A stretch of 42,853 bases of DNA from a virus, in the IMG/VR virus record IMGVR_UViG_3300021371_000036, positions 1 through 42,853 of that record; one strand, given 5' to 3'. The translations under genes were made by a program, and so were the position numbers. The notes below the pieces were generated by a model that had not been told where the DNA came from, did not search any database, and was given only the letters and a program-made list of their open reading frames with translations. The first letter of the stretch is position 1; every line of letters begins with the position of its first letter. Below, piece after piece: positions 1 through 7,558 of the stretch.

Positions 1-199
1 GTAAACTGGTTGCACCTAAGAATTCAGGCAGATTGTAGATACTGAAATCTTGAGGAAACTCCTCAGATACAGTTGCAACTGCAAGAATGTTTTTCATATT
101 AGAGATTGTTTGAAGTGTATTACCACTTGTAACCTTAATCCCTTGGTTTATTGTTGAGAAATTTTTGAAGATATCTCTCGTATCATTACTTATTTTCAT
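1..199 (-). CDS. 45: Sliding clamp gp45, N-terminal part (runs off the window)
   Basis: The reading frame from the ATG at 199-197 starts MKISNDTRDIFKNFSTINQG and continues through the window edge, so only about 66 residues are seen. The start closely resembles T4 gp45 (Met-Lys-x-Ser-x-Asp-Thr, then Lys-Asn-Phe-x-Thr-Ile-Asn). The T4 family forms the trimeric clamp that holds the phage DNA polymerase on DNA and also activates late transcription together with gp55 and gp33. It lies 2 nt downstream of the DUF3310-like gene, so it is probably co-transcribed with it and with the CobS-like gene. The C-terminal two thirds are outside the window. The identification rests on the N-terminal similarity and the synteny with gp46, gp47 and gp55. 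Confidence 0.85.
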   Translation of the reverse strand, partial: MKISNDTRDIFKNFSTINQGIKVTSGNTLQTISNMKNILAVATVSEEFPQDFSIYNLPEFLGATSL

Positions 200-201
200 C
201 A

Positions 202-513
202 CTAGTTAGCCTCCTTATTTGCTTTGTCGTGAACATGTAGCATGAAAAGTGCATAGTGTAATACTTTAAGTATATCTGCACGATTCTTCCCATCTTTTTT
301 TCCGTATCTTTGGGCATACTTTAGTATATTCCCGATACAAAATCCTTCACCATGACCACTGTCAATTATAAATTCAGTGGACTGGTATTTGTTTAGACTA
401 TAATGTTGGTCATAGGTTTTATCAATATACTGAGAGAACTCCTTTAAGAGTTCTCCCTCGTTATATTTGTAGTCTATCTTTTTAGACTTGTTAAATAAAC
501 CCATACTAGTCAT
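202..513 (-). CDS. DUF3310-like small protein
   Basis: This protein has 103 residues if it starts at the ATG at 513 (MTSMGLFNKSKK), which overlaps the stop of the CobS-like gene by 8 nt. A second ATG at 504 would give 100 residues, and an in-frame extension to 555 lies wholly inside the upstream gene. The C-terminal half contains GFCIGNILKYAQRYGKKDG followed by a Leu/His-rich helix. That pattern (Gly-Asn-x-x-Lys-Tyr, Arg, Gly-x-Lys) is typical of DUF3310, a small-protein family common in phages with no firmly known reaction. It sits between the AAA+ ATPase and the gp45 clamp and shares their operon. Family assignment is by motif only. Confidence 0.6.
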   Translation of the reverse strand: MTSMGLFNKSKKIDYKYNEGELLKEFSQYIDKTYDQHYSLNKYQSTEFIIDSGHGEGFCIGNILKYAQRYGKKDGKNRADILKVLHYALFMLHVHDKANKEAN

Positions 514-1756
514 TATACTCTGAAGACTCAGTTTCGTCAACTGGGTTTTCTGCATTCAAGTCTACTCCAGCATCAATCTTGGAGTAGAGGTCGAGGATAC
601 TATTTCTAGTCTCTTCGTCAAATCTTGAAATACACATTGTTATTGACTTCAATTTGTCATTGAACATTCTGTATGCATTCACAATGTGAACCAATCTTCT
701 AGTAGTGATAACATCATCAATCGCACCTTCATAGTAGGTTTTTCTGATTATGTCCGCCCAATCTACTAGTTTGACACAGAACTCTTCGTCAACGTCTCCA
801 GTCAACTCCATTTCTTTTTTAAGAATACTTCTTTCAGTAGTCACTGGTGGGTATTCTTGTTGCATTGTGATTGCAAACCTTTCCAACATGGCTTCATTCA
901 TGATTTGAGTTCCTATGAACTTTCCATCGTCAGAACCTTGTCCTTTAGTGTTTGCAGTAGCAAGAATGGTGAAACCTTCTTTAGGTGAAACCCACTCACC
1001 AGTTTTCTTGATTAGGTATCCTTTACCTTCAAGAACTGATTGTAGACACATAAGTTTGTTAGAACCTAAGTCAACTTCGTCAAGAAGTAACACGGCACCT
1101 TTTCTCATTGCTTTGATAACAGGGCCTTCTCTGAAGACGACATTACCATTGACCAAAGTGTGACCACCCATTAGGTCGTCCTCATCAGTCTCGATTGTAA
1201 TGTTAACTCTGAAAAGTTCTCTCTTCAATTGAGCACAAGTTTGTTCAATCATTAACGTTTTACCGTTACCACTCAAACCAGTAACAAATACTGGAAAGAA
1301 GATTTTAGACTTGATTATGTTCTTGACATCTTTGAAGTGTCCGAAAGGAACATAATTAGACATTTTCTCGGGAATGATTTTCACATTGTCATTCATATTA
1401 ACAGACTCAGTAGCAGCTGCAACTGGCATGTTTTGTGGTGCAACTGGTGGTGCAACTGCAACCACTTTAGGTGCTGACATTACAGGAGGAACAACTGCAG
1501 ATTCAGAATATCCACCATTGTAACCACCAATAATTTGGGTAAGATTAAAGACACCATTGTCTCTAAAATTGTACCTAGAAGATTTTACCCAATATGGGAA
1601 CGTCCCAGTATTGTCAATTTCTTCTTTAGTAAAAACCGATTGATTCGGATACTTAGATACCAGTGTATCTAAAAATTCCTTCCTATCGGGTGTATAGTGA
1701 AACGGTTTTCCCATCACGTCAATCGATTCACTTCTATCGTAACTTCTTTTATCCAT
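506..1756 (-). CDS. cobS: CobS-like AAA+ (MoxR-type) ATPase
   Basis: This 416-residue protein has an N-terminal winged-helix-like segment (about 25-80), a Pro/Ala/Val-rich linker (about 87-115) and an AAA+ module. The module shows Walker A GLSGNGKT (160-167), Walker B AVLLLDEVD (221-229), sensor-like ATANT (266-270) and a conserved LERF arginine region (291-294). CobS is the ATPase of the aerobic cobaltochelatase, and homologues are widespread in cyanophages. More broadly, MoxR-type ATPases pair with VWA proteins to remodel client complexes. A VWA partner is encoded three genes upstream (2287-4677), which supports a two-component machine. The start has a good AAGGAG site, and a copy of the repeated early promoter lies at 1804-1833. 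Whether it works on cobalt chelation or another client cannot be told from sequence. Confidence 0.85.
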   Translation of the reverse strand: MDKRSYDRSESIDVMGKPFHYTPDRKEFLDTLVSKYPNQSVFTKEEIDNTGTFPYWVKSSRYNFRDNGVFNLTQIIGGYNGGYSESAVVPPVMSAPKVVAVAPPVAPQNMPVAAATESVNMNDNVKIIPEKMSNYVPFGHFKDVKNIIKSKIFFPVFVTGLSGNGKTLMIEQTCAQLKRELFRVNITIETDEDDLMGGHTLVNGNVVFREGPVIKAMRKGAVLLLDEVDLGSNKLMCLQSVLEGKGYLIKKTGEWVSPKEGFTILATANTKGQGSDDGKFIGTQIMNEAMLERFAITMQQEYPPVTTERSILKKEMELTGDVDEEFCVKLVDWADIIRKTYYEGAIDDVITTRRLVHIVNAYRMFNDKLKSITMCISRFDEETRNSILDLYSKIDAGVDLNAENPVDETESSEYND

Positions 1757-1803
1757 ATAGTCTCCTTGGTTTTAAGTTATTAATTATTTTTCTCATCTTG
1801 TAT

Positions 1804-1833
1804 AGTATACTAAAAAGTGAGACCCATTGTCAA
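1804..1833 (-). promoter_or_regulatory. Early-type promoter, repeat copy 1 (before cobS-like gene)
   Basis: On the minus strand, TTGACA (1833-1828) and TATACT (1809-1804) are separated by 18 bp. The 34-bp block including the spacer is identical to the copy at 4681-4714 and has one difference from the copy at 5034-5067. A sigma-70-like host polymerase probably reads it. The transcript would start some 40-45 nt before the ATG at 1756, leaving room for the AAGGAG site. Confidence 0.8.
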
Positions 1834-1841
1834 GTCTATTC

Positions 1842-2087
1842 TTACTTAATTGACTCAAATCTAGTTCCCATTTTTAGTTGTTGTTTCTCATTCAGTTCAC
1901 CACCATTGTTGACCCAAATTCTAAAGGCAAAACATTCCTTCTCTTCAGTTGCACACTCATTGACCATAGGACAATTGTATCTGACACATGGGGAAGGCCC
2001 CACGTCCATAACTGCGTCTGCAAACTTACTGTAATCTGTTTGGTGTGAAATGTAATATGCTTCGTCTACTTTTAATGTATCTCTCAT
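1842..2087 (-). CDS. Small four-cysteine protein, unknown
   Basis: This 81-residue protein is not recognised as a named family. Residues about 34-52 hold four cysteines with spacing C-x4-C-x5-C-x6-C, which could bind zinc or an iron-sulphur cluster. The rest is polar with no membrane segment. Its ATG overlaps the stop of the 67-residue gene by four bases (ATGA), so it is translationally coupled to it. It is the last gene of the group led by the CobT-like protein, and the next gene has its own promoter. Its position in a CobT-CobS segment makes a metal-related role conceivable, but this is inference from context. Confidence 0.75.
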   Translation of the reverse strand: MRDTLKVDEAYYISHQTDYSKFADAVMDVGPSPCVRYNCPMVNECATEEKECFAFRIWVNNGGELNEKQQLKMGTRFESIK

Positions 2088-2287
2088 TGTGTTTTCTCCA
2101 TGATTTTTTGTAAAGTGTATCTGTTATCCAATAGTGTCACTTCAAAAGTGTCTTGAATGTAATCGTGTTCTACTAGGTAAGGTGCTTCCTCATTCCTAGA
2201 TTGTAGAATCATAACCCTATTGGTAAAATCCCTGTAATCGTCTCTCTCTAAAATAAACGTTTCATTCATCATATATTTTGCTTCCAT
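2084..2287 (-). CDS. Small protein of unknown function
   Basis: This 67-residue protein starts MEAKYMMNETFILE and is acidic, with no recognisable domain, signal peptide or membrane segment. The ATG at 2287 shares a base with the stop of the CobT-like gene (TAATG), and its own stop overlaps the next start (ATGA). This tight coupling on both sides supports a real gene. It may act with the AAA+/VWA pair, since it lies between them, but nothing in the sequence shows how. Confidence 0.65.
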   Translation of the reverse strand: MEAKYMMNETFILERDDYRDFTNRVMILQSRNEEAPYLVEHDYIQDTFEVTLLDNRYTLQKIMEKTQ

Positions 2288-4677
2288 TATGCAATCTCCT
2301 TTATAAATTCGTTAGTCAAGAACCTTGAAGTGGTTTTTGATTTTTGGTTTCTTTTGAAGGCAGCCATTACCCTCACTTTTTTGGCATCAATAAACTCATC
2401 GTCAAGTTCGTCTGAACCCTCGGTGTGCATGTTCTTCGCATAAGTGACAAACAGTTTGTTATATCCTTTACACTTGAACACTTTACCTTCTTTTCTGATT
2501 TCTCTCCAACAAGTATCATAGTCTAGTGAATTTGCATTCTCAGTATATCCAAGAACATTGTACAGGTCTTGTTTTTTACCCATAACAAAGTATCCAGTGA
2601 CAATCACACCACAAGTCTCTGATATCCATTCTAGAATGTTTTGAGTCACACTGAAACCACCTCTGGCATAGTAGTCACTCTTTTCTTGAAGAGGGAACAC
2701 TTTGTTTGTGTAAGGGTCGATTAAGTCTCTAGACCTTGAAGTTCTCCATGCAACTTCACCGATATTTTTTTCTTGTTCTTGAATATCTTTTCTTTCCTCT
2801 TCACCTTGTCTGAGGAAGTCTGCAGAATGTGAGAACCCATCAGTGATTATAGTTAAGATTGATTTTTCAACTTGATATCTTGCATTGAACTCAGGCAATA
2901 GAGTTCTAAGTGCAACAAGTGTTTGGTCAAGTGGTGTACCACCTAGTCTGTAATCTTGAGGTCTGAAGTTTTGTTCTAAGTCCCAGTAACTACCAGTCTC
3001 AGCAGAACAATACTCATACTCACCAAAGAAATCATTGTAAGCACCAATAGCTTTTTCATAGTTTCTCCATGAAATTTTTTGAGTGAAGTAGTTTGCATAC
3101 AAACAACCAACATAACCTTGCATTTCTTTGTATTGTCTACTACTCATTTCATTAGAGAATATCTCAATAAGTCTTCCTTCGTTATTTAAATATCCACTCT
3201 CATCTTTAGGAACACCTTTGTAGTATGCATCAGAGAAAAGATACACTCTGAAAGGAATGTTTGTTTTGTTACAGAACTCTGCAAGTATCATTGATTGTTC
3301 TAAAAGGTCACATACTTCATCATTGATAGAACCACTCCAATCAAGAAGAACATTTAACCCGTGGTTTTCACCCTCGGGAAGATACACAGCTCTTTTGAAA
3401 ATGTCATCAACAATTTGGTATTTTGCAAGTCTATTCATATCTAACTTACCAGTTTTACCACTGAATGCTTTCTTAGAAACTTTTGCAGTTTGTCTCATCT
3501 CAAATTCTTTTGCCATGTGAGCAATAATTTTTTTGTTTTTTTGTTCCAGTTTCTTGGCAGCAAAAACACCTCTTCCGTAATTCTTTTCAAGTTTTTCTTT
3601 AGTGTAATACTCTGAAGTAGTACCAGTAACATAATCTTTCCAATCATTTAGAACTTGTTTGAAAGGAACCACAACGTCATGCATGTCATTCTCTGCAAAG
3701 GTTGTTCTTAGATTGATTGTAGACTTGATTATATTCTCATCAGAAAGAAATTGTTCTTCACTGTTATGTGCATAATGTTCTGTAATAGATTCTCTAGCAC
3801 CGTCTTCTTGGTCGTGGTATCCATCTGATTGACCACCTTCTTTACCACCAGTAGATTTAACTTGTTGGTCTGATTCATCAGTGTCACCTTCTTCGTCTGC
3901 AGTGTCCTCTTCAGTGTCACCACTGTCAATGTTATCGTTTAACTCGGGAAGTGTATCCTCTTCGGCATCCTCTTCGTCTGAATCTCCACCATCAGCAGAT
4001 TCTTCAGAGTCATTTTCCATCTCTTCCATTTCTGATTCTTCTTCGTCACCCTCTTCGTCACCCTCTTCGTCAAGGTCAAACATTTGAGGAACTAACATTT
4101 CATCGTCTTCAGTTCTTGTTTCGTTTTCTTTAGACCACTCATAGATTGCAGTTGCACATTCGACAACGTCTTCCCAAGTCTTACACGCTTCTGACATATC
4201 TAAGAATTCTTGTTCAACTGAATTGAATTGAAGACCAAGTCTTGAACCGACTTTAGTTTGTAAATTGATTTTATCAATCAATGAAAGTTCTGTAAGATTT
4301 CTATTCTTTAACTGAAAGAAATCCATTTCCATTAATTCATTGTATGCAGTGTAGAATGATTTCCTCAATCCTGCGAATTTATTTTTGATTGCTTTCTCAA
4401 TCCTAACATCTTCAACAACGTTAAGATATCCTTTAAGTGTTCTATTCATTTCTAATGCAGAGTGAAGTCCTTCATAAGGAGTATTCAATGCATGTCCAAC
4501 TTCGTGACCCATGAATAGGTCATAAAGTTCTGCAGATATATCTTCTTTAAAGATAGGACAAGCAAGTATCCTATTCTTTACGTCAAAATATGCAGTTGGT
4601 ATTTTCTTGTGAACAATGGTGATGTTCTCAGCAGCCATTAGTTTAGCAAGTATGTCTTTTTCGTTTCTTTTTGTCAT
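2287..4677 (-). CDS. cobT: CobT-like protein: zincin-like N-terminus, acidic linker, VWA domain
   Basis: This 796-residue protein has three parts. Residues about 20-130 carry HEVGH (58-62) followed by NVVEDVRIE (86-94), a zincin-like HExxH plus downstream Glu arrangement. Residues about 195-310 are an extremely acidic linker of Asp, Glu and Ser. The C-terminal part is a von Willebrand A domain with a complete MIDAS: DWSGS at 446-450, a Thr in RLGGTPL and an Asp in TDGF. The order (helical N-domain, acidic stretch, C-terminal VWA) matches CobT, the partner of CobS in cobaltochelatase, and related metallopeptidase-VWA proteins. The MIDAS should bind Mg and contact the ATPase ring. The ATG lies only 6 nt after the -10 box and has no ribosome binding site, so its mRNA may be leaderless. 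A true cobaltochelatase role is doubtful because no CobN-like subunit is visible. Confidence 0.8.
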   Translation of the reverse strand: MTKRNEKDILAKLMAAENITIVHKKIPTAYFDVKNRILACPIFKEDISAELYDLFMGHEVGHALNTPYEGLHSALEMNRTLKGYLNVVEDVRIEKAIKNKFAGLRKSFYTAYNELMEMDFFQLKNRNLTELSLIDKINLQTKVGSRLGLQFNSVEQEFLDMSEACKTWEDVVECATAIYEWSKENETRTEDDEMLVPQMFDLDEEGDEEGDEEESEMEEMENDSEESADGGDSDEEDAEEDTLPELNDNIDSGDTEEDTADEEGDTDESDQQVKSTGGKEGGQSDGYHDQEDGARESITEHYAHNSEEQFLSDENIIKSTINLRTTFAENDMHDVVVPFKQVLNDWKDYVTGTTSEYYTKEKLEKNYGRGVFAAKKLEQKNKKIIAHMAKEFEMRQTAKVSKKAFSGKTGKLDMNRLAKYQIVDDIFKRAVYLPEGENHGLNVLLDWSGSINDEVCDLLEQSMILAEFCNKTNIPFRVYLFSDAYYKGVPKDESGYLNNEGRLIEIFSNEMSSRQYKEMQGYVGCLYANYFTQKISWRNYEKAIGAYNDFFGEYEYCSAETGSYWDLEQNFRPQDYRLGGTPLDQTLVALRTLLPEFNARYQVEKSILTIITDGFSHSADFLRQGEEERKDIQEQEKNIGEVAWRTSRSRDLIDPYTNKVFPLQEKSDYYARGGFSVTQNILEWISETCGVIVTGYFVMGKKQDLYNVLGYTENANSLDYDTCWREIRKEGKVFKCKGYNKLFVTYAKNMHTEGSDELDDEFIDAKKVRVMAAFKRNQKSKTTSRFLTNEFIKEIA

Positions 4678-4683
4678 GTTTAT

Positions 4684-4713
4684 AGTATACTAAAAAGTGA
4701 GACCCATTGTCAA
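4684..4713 (-). promoter_or_regulatory. Early-type promoter, repeat copy 2 (before cobT-like gene)
   Basis: TTGACA (4713-4708), an 18-bp spacer and TATACT (4689-4684) lie on the minus strand, within a 34-bp block identical to copy 1. The start codon at 4677 begins 6 nt after the -10 box, so the expected transcription start falls at or next to the ATG. The -35 box overlaps the last codons of the upstream 99-residue gene. Confidence 0.8.
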
Positions 4714-5009
4714 GTTTTTGATGATTTAATTTCGTCTCTGATTTCAGAAGCAAACTGCCAAGCGTTTAAATCACCACCACATTCGATACCAAACTCATTT
4801 GAGTTGATAACTAATTTGTAGTATTTTGAACCATCGATTAACTCTAATTTTTTCCCATCTTTAACTTTATGAGTTATCCAATATTTGTTATAGGAATTTC
4901 TGACTGGAGCTGTCCTCCAACCTATTCCATGGATAAAGTTTAAGATTTTTTGGGGGTCGAGTATTCCCTCGTTACCTTTGGGAACTCTTAGTACTGGGTT
5001 AAAATTCAT
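4710..5009 (-). CDS. Small protein of unknown function
   Basis: This 99-residue protein starts MNFNPVLRVPKG. I chose the ATG at 5009 because a strong AAGGAGA site lies just upstream and the longer frame to 5066 would cross the promoter at 5037-5066. The protein mixes basic and acidic residues, including WRTAPVRNSYNKYWITHK and a Cys-Gly-Gly near the C-terminus, with no family I recognise. Its early-type promoter suggests expression soon after infection, like the CobT-like gene that follows. Its last codons overlap the -35 box of the next promoter. Confidence 0.65.
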   Translation of the reverse strand: MNFNPVLRVPKGNEGILDPQKILNFIHGIGWRTAPVRNSYNKYWITHKVKDGKKLELIDGSKYYKLVINSNEFGIECGGDLNAWQFASEIRDEIKSSKT

Positions 5010-5036
5010 ATATCTCCTTTTTTGTATTACTCTTAT

Positions 5037-5066
5037 AGTATACGAAAAAGTGAGACCCATTGTCAA
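5037..5066 (-). promoter_or_regulatory. Early-type promoter, repeat copy 3
   Basis: TTGACA (5066-5061), an 18-bp spacer and TATACT (5042-5037) lie on the minus strand. The 34-bp block differs from copies 1 and 2 by a single base just before the -10 box. It lies 20 bp after the stop of the oxygenase gene and 27 bp before the ATG at 5009, so the transcript has a short leader with a good ribosome binding site. Confidence 0.78.
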
Positions 5067-5085
5067 GTCTCGTATGAATTAATTT

Positions 5086-5736
5086 TTAGGAATTTTCTCT
5101 TAAAGAATGGTGGTTTAAAGCGAGGTTTTTTGTCCTTTCATCGGTGATTATACGGTCTCTATTACTACTATACCATTGTGATATAGTGTACCTAGCACCT
5201 CTTCTGACGGGATATACACCATGTTCTAGGTCTATCCCTCTAAATGCTATGCCTGTACCCCTTATAGGAGTCATTATTTGACCTGCTGGGCCTTCATTTG
5301 GGAAGTAAGTTTCACCACCTTTGTATGATTCATGACCATTTATATAAAGAATTACAGTCCATTCTCGACTTGTTAAGTCTATAATATTTTCTCTTATATC
5401 GACATCTGATACTGAATCATTATGTGGTGTCTGAACACCACCGATAGGCCACTCATTTATTGCACACATTTCGGGATACACTCTTAAACCCGAATGTTTA
5501 TAGATTTCTTGGGTAACGTCAAATGCTAATCTGTTGAAGATATCACGAATCCATTGGGTGTGGATATGCAATATGTTTATTGCAGTGTAATCTGAACCGT
5601 CTCCAATAGTTTTAAGATGCTCGTGAGTCTTGAACCACTGAATCAGTTCCTTCGACTCCGTTTCCGTTATTAGATTCGGAAGAATCAGCACTTTCTCGTT
5701 CTTGTATAGCTCTGGCGATTGCAATTCTTGTTTCAT
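5086..5736 (-). CDS. 2OG-Fe(II) oxygenase, prolyl-4-hydroxylase-like
   Basis: This 216-residue protein is counted from the ATG at 5736; a TTG two codons upstream is possible. Iron ligands H105-x-D107 lie in PHNDSVSD, followed by GGETYFP (about 140-146), H172 in LEHGVYP and the 2OG-binding R182 or its neighbour in RRGARY. Such enzymes hydroxylate protein or small-molecule substrates using Fe(II) and 2-oxoglutarate. The N-terminal ILPNLITETESKELIQWF is typical of the family, so the start far inside the deformylase gene looks real: the two frames overlap by 125 nt. The substrate is unknown. It follows the deformylase, hinting at protein modification, but that is only context. Confidence 0.85.
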   Translation of the reverse strand: MKQELQSPELYKNEKVLILPNLITETESKELIQWFKTHEHLKTIGDGSDYTAINILHIHTQWIRDIFNRLAFDVTQEIYKHSGLRVYPEMCAINEWPIGGVQTPHNDSVSDVDIRENIIDLTSREWTVILYINGHESYKGGETYFPNEGPAGQIMTPIRGTGIAFRGIDLEHGVYPVRRGARYTISQWYSSNRDRIITDERTKNLALNHHSLRENS

Positions 5737-6238
5737 AATCAATTCTCTTTTTTCTCTCTTTTGGTCTTGCTTTTAAAGCACGTTCCAGTTTGAGTCTAGA
5801 TGCACGTTGTAGGAATAGTATTCCATTTAAATGGTCACATTCATGTTGAACACATCTTGCACCTAAACCAGTTAAGTATATTGTATGTTCTTCACCACTT
5901 GCATCTTGGTATTTAAGTTCTATCTCTTTTGCTCTTTTTATCATTAGATAAATGTCGGGGAAGGATAGACAACCCTCTTTCATTAAATCGGTTTCTTGAG
6001 ATGCTTTAGTAATCTCGGGATTGAAAAATGCTTTAGTTCCACTGTCTGCAGTTTTCATTACAAAAACTCTGTAGTTCAATCCAACTTGATTTGCAGATAA
6101 ACCTATCCCACCATACTGTTCCATAGCAGCTGCCATGTTGAATTCTATCTCTTCGGGGTCTTCGGGTGGATTCTCGAAATCAAATTCGGGTGGTGGTGTT
6201 CGTAAGACTTTTGAGGCCTCTTCTATCAATTCTAACAT
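5612..6238 (-). CDS. def: Peptide deformylase
   Basis: This 208-residue protein carries all three deformylase motifs: GIGLSANQ (44-51), EGCLS (88-92) and QHECDH (131-136). The metal ligands Cys90, His132 and His136 and the catalytic Glu133 are therefore present. It removes formyl groups from nascent proteins, and phage versions are common in marine T4-like phages. The segment after about residue 165 is a basic then Ser/Asn/Gly-rich tail that phage deformylases usually lack or keep short. It is encoded where the oxygenase frame overlaps, so the tail may be a by-product of the overlap. The ATG shares one base with the stop of the upstream gene (TAATG). Confidence 0.95.
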   Translation of the reverse strand: MLELIEEASKVLRTPPPEFDFENPPEDPEEIEFNMAAAMEQYGGIGLSANQVGLNYRVFVMKTADSGTKAFFNPEITKASQETDLMKEGCLSFPDIYLMIKRAKEIELKYQDASGEEHTIYLTGLGARCVQHECDHLNGILFLQRASRLKLERALKARPKERKKRIDYETRIAIARAIQERESADSSESNNGNGVEGTDSVVQDSRAS

Positions 6239-7545
6239 TATTTAAAGTTTACCTCGGTGTTTACCTTTACTTTGACATCTACTTCAAAAACTTTCATTGC
6301 TTCTGATACAGATTCATTTATTAACTTTTTAGCACCTTCTGCTAATTCTGTAATTTTATTTATAAACCAATTCCATAGTGCAGTTAGTTTACCCTTTATC
6401 CAGTTCCATATGTCTTTAAGTTTGTCTACAAATATGTTCTCTGAGATTACACCCTCATTTAATTGATTTTTTGCTTGTATTACTTGTTCGTTTGCAGATT
6501 GTTTGAGTTCACCATGTTTATCTAATAGTGCAGATGCTGATACTCTTATTGCTTGATAAAAATTATATCCTGCTTTCTTATTATTGACTTTATATGAACC
6601 CGATTTTAAGTCTGCACGCATAGTCATTTTCTTTGCAGTTGCAGAGGCAAACTTTTTATCAATCGGTAATTGTTTGATTCTATCCATTCTATAATCCCAT
6701 ATGACCATATGTGTTGCAAGACCACTAACGTCACCACTACCTTGATTCATTGCATTCCCACCAAACTTTTCATGACCTGTCATGGCTTCAAATGCAAATG
6801 CACCACCAACTTCGGGATTATTAAATGCCTTTGCAAATAGTTTATTGATATCACCTTTTAATTTTTCTTGTTTTTCAACAATTTTTTTAGCTTCTTCATT
6901 TCCACTTTCGATTGCCTGTTCGGGTGTCATTTTTTTCAAGGTTCCTGAATCAATTTTTTCACCAACTGTTCTAGTGTTGTCTACAAAAACGTCTACTGCT
7001 TCTATTAATTGTTTCTTTAACTCTTCACTTGTTTTAACCATTGATAATGCAGATAAGATAGTTGCCTTTGCCTCTGCCTTTTTACCCGACATTAATTGTG
7101 CTTTCGGGCCTTTGACTGAAGAAGGTTTTCCACCAATCAATATATCCGCCTTTGAAGTGTCAATACCTTTACCAGTAGTTTCTTGCCAAAATTTACTTAG
7201 TTCTTTTTTTCTTTGACCAGCACCTGCGTCATGTTTACCACTTGGAAGTTTTGAATTACACACTTGTGCAAAGTCATACAGAATATCCATTTTCTCTTCT
7301 GTTGTTTTTACTTTATGTGTTGCAAATAGTTTGTTTGGTGTTTTAAGAAAACCAGTGACATAGTCGTCCTTGGTCATCTTCTCTATGAACTTATCCTTTG
7401 GTAATTTTGCATTTTGTAAACATGCAACTATAACACCTTCAAATTTTGTTGAGGCATCTGTTCCCTCACTAAGTGTAGGTGTATACTTAGGTAAATCTAG
7501 TTTGATTTCCTCTGTTGGATTAGTAAATTCTGAGAATGATTTCAT
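6238..7545 (-). CDS. Probable internal head protein with capsid-targeting-like N-terminus
   Basis: This protein has 435 residues from the ATG at 7545 (MKSFSEFTNPTEE). The longer frame to 7659 lies inside gp46 and crosses the late promoter. The N-terminus resembles the capsid-targeting sequence of T4 internal proteins (MKTYQEF), and residues 25-27 (LSE, before Gly) fit the gp21 protease consensus Leu/Ile-x-Glu. A middle segment (about 160-190) reads KADILIGGKPSSVKG and then QLMSGKKAEA, loosely like an Asp-x(n)-Ser-x-Lys nuclease core. Near the C-terminus an amphipathic Trp-rich helix (DIWNWIKGK then ALWNWF) precedes a helix of charged repeats. A late promoter sits directly before the ATG. I infer packaging into the head and possible ejection; the function is unknown. 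Confidence 0.7.
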   Translation of the reverse strand: MKSFSEFTNPTEEIKLDLPKYTPTLSEGTDASTKFEGVIVACLQNAKLPKDKFIEKMTKDDYVTGFLKTPNKLFATHKVKTTEEKMDILYDFAQVCNSKLPSGKHDAGAGQRKKELSKFWQETTGKGIDTSKADILIGGKPSSVKGPKAQLMSGKKAEAKATILSALSMVKTSEELKKQLIEAVDVFVDNTRTVGEKIDSGTLKKMTPEQAIESGNEEAKKIVEKQEKLKGDINKLFAKAFNNPEVGGAFAFEAMTGHEKFGGNAMNQGSGDVSGLATHMVIWDYRMDRIKQLPIDKKFASATAKKMTMRADLKSGSYKVNNKKAGYNFYQAIRVSASALLDKHGELKQSANEQVIQAKNQLNEGVISENIFVDKLKDIWNWIKGKLTALWNWFINKITELAEGAKKLINESVSEAMKVFEVDVKVKVNTEVNFK

Positions 7546-7550
7546 ATTAC

Positions 7551-7558
7551 TATTTATA
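7551..7558 (-). promoter_or_regulatory. Late promoter, 5 nt before ATG
   Basis: A perfect TATAAATA on the minus strand is followed by GTAAT and the ATG at 7545. No ribosome binding site lies between, so a transcript starting at the usual late position would be leaderless. The box begins one base past the gp46 stop codon. Confidence 0.7.

Noticed and set aside
3881-4133. Plus-strand frames rich in Ser opposite the CobT-like acidic linker
   Set aside because: They are the complement of the GAA/GAC-rich linker; low complexity, no start signal and no promoter.
6349-6360. TATAAATA inside the end of the 435-residue gene
   Set aside because: It lies in coding sequence for a helix (FINKITELAE) and is over 100 nt from the next start; AT-rich codons make chance matches likely.
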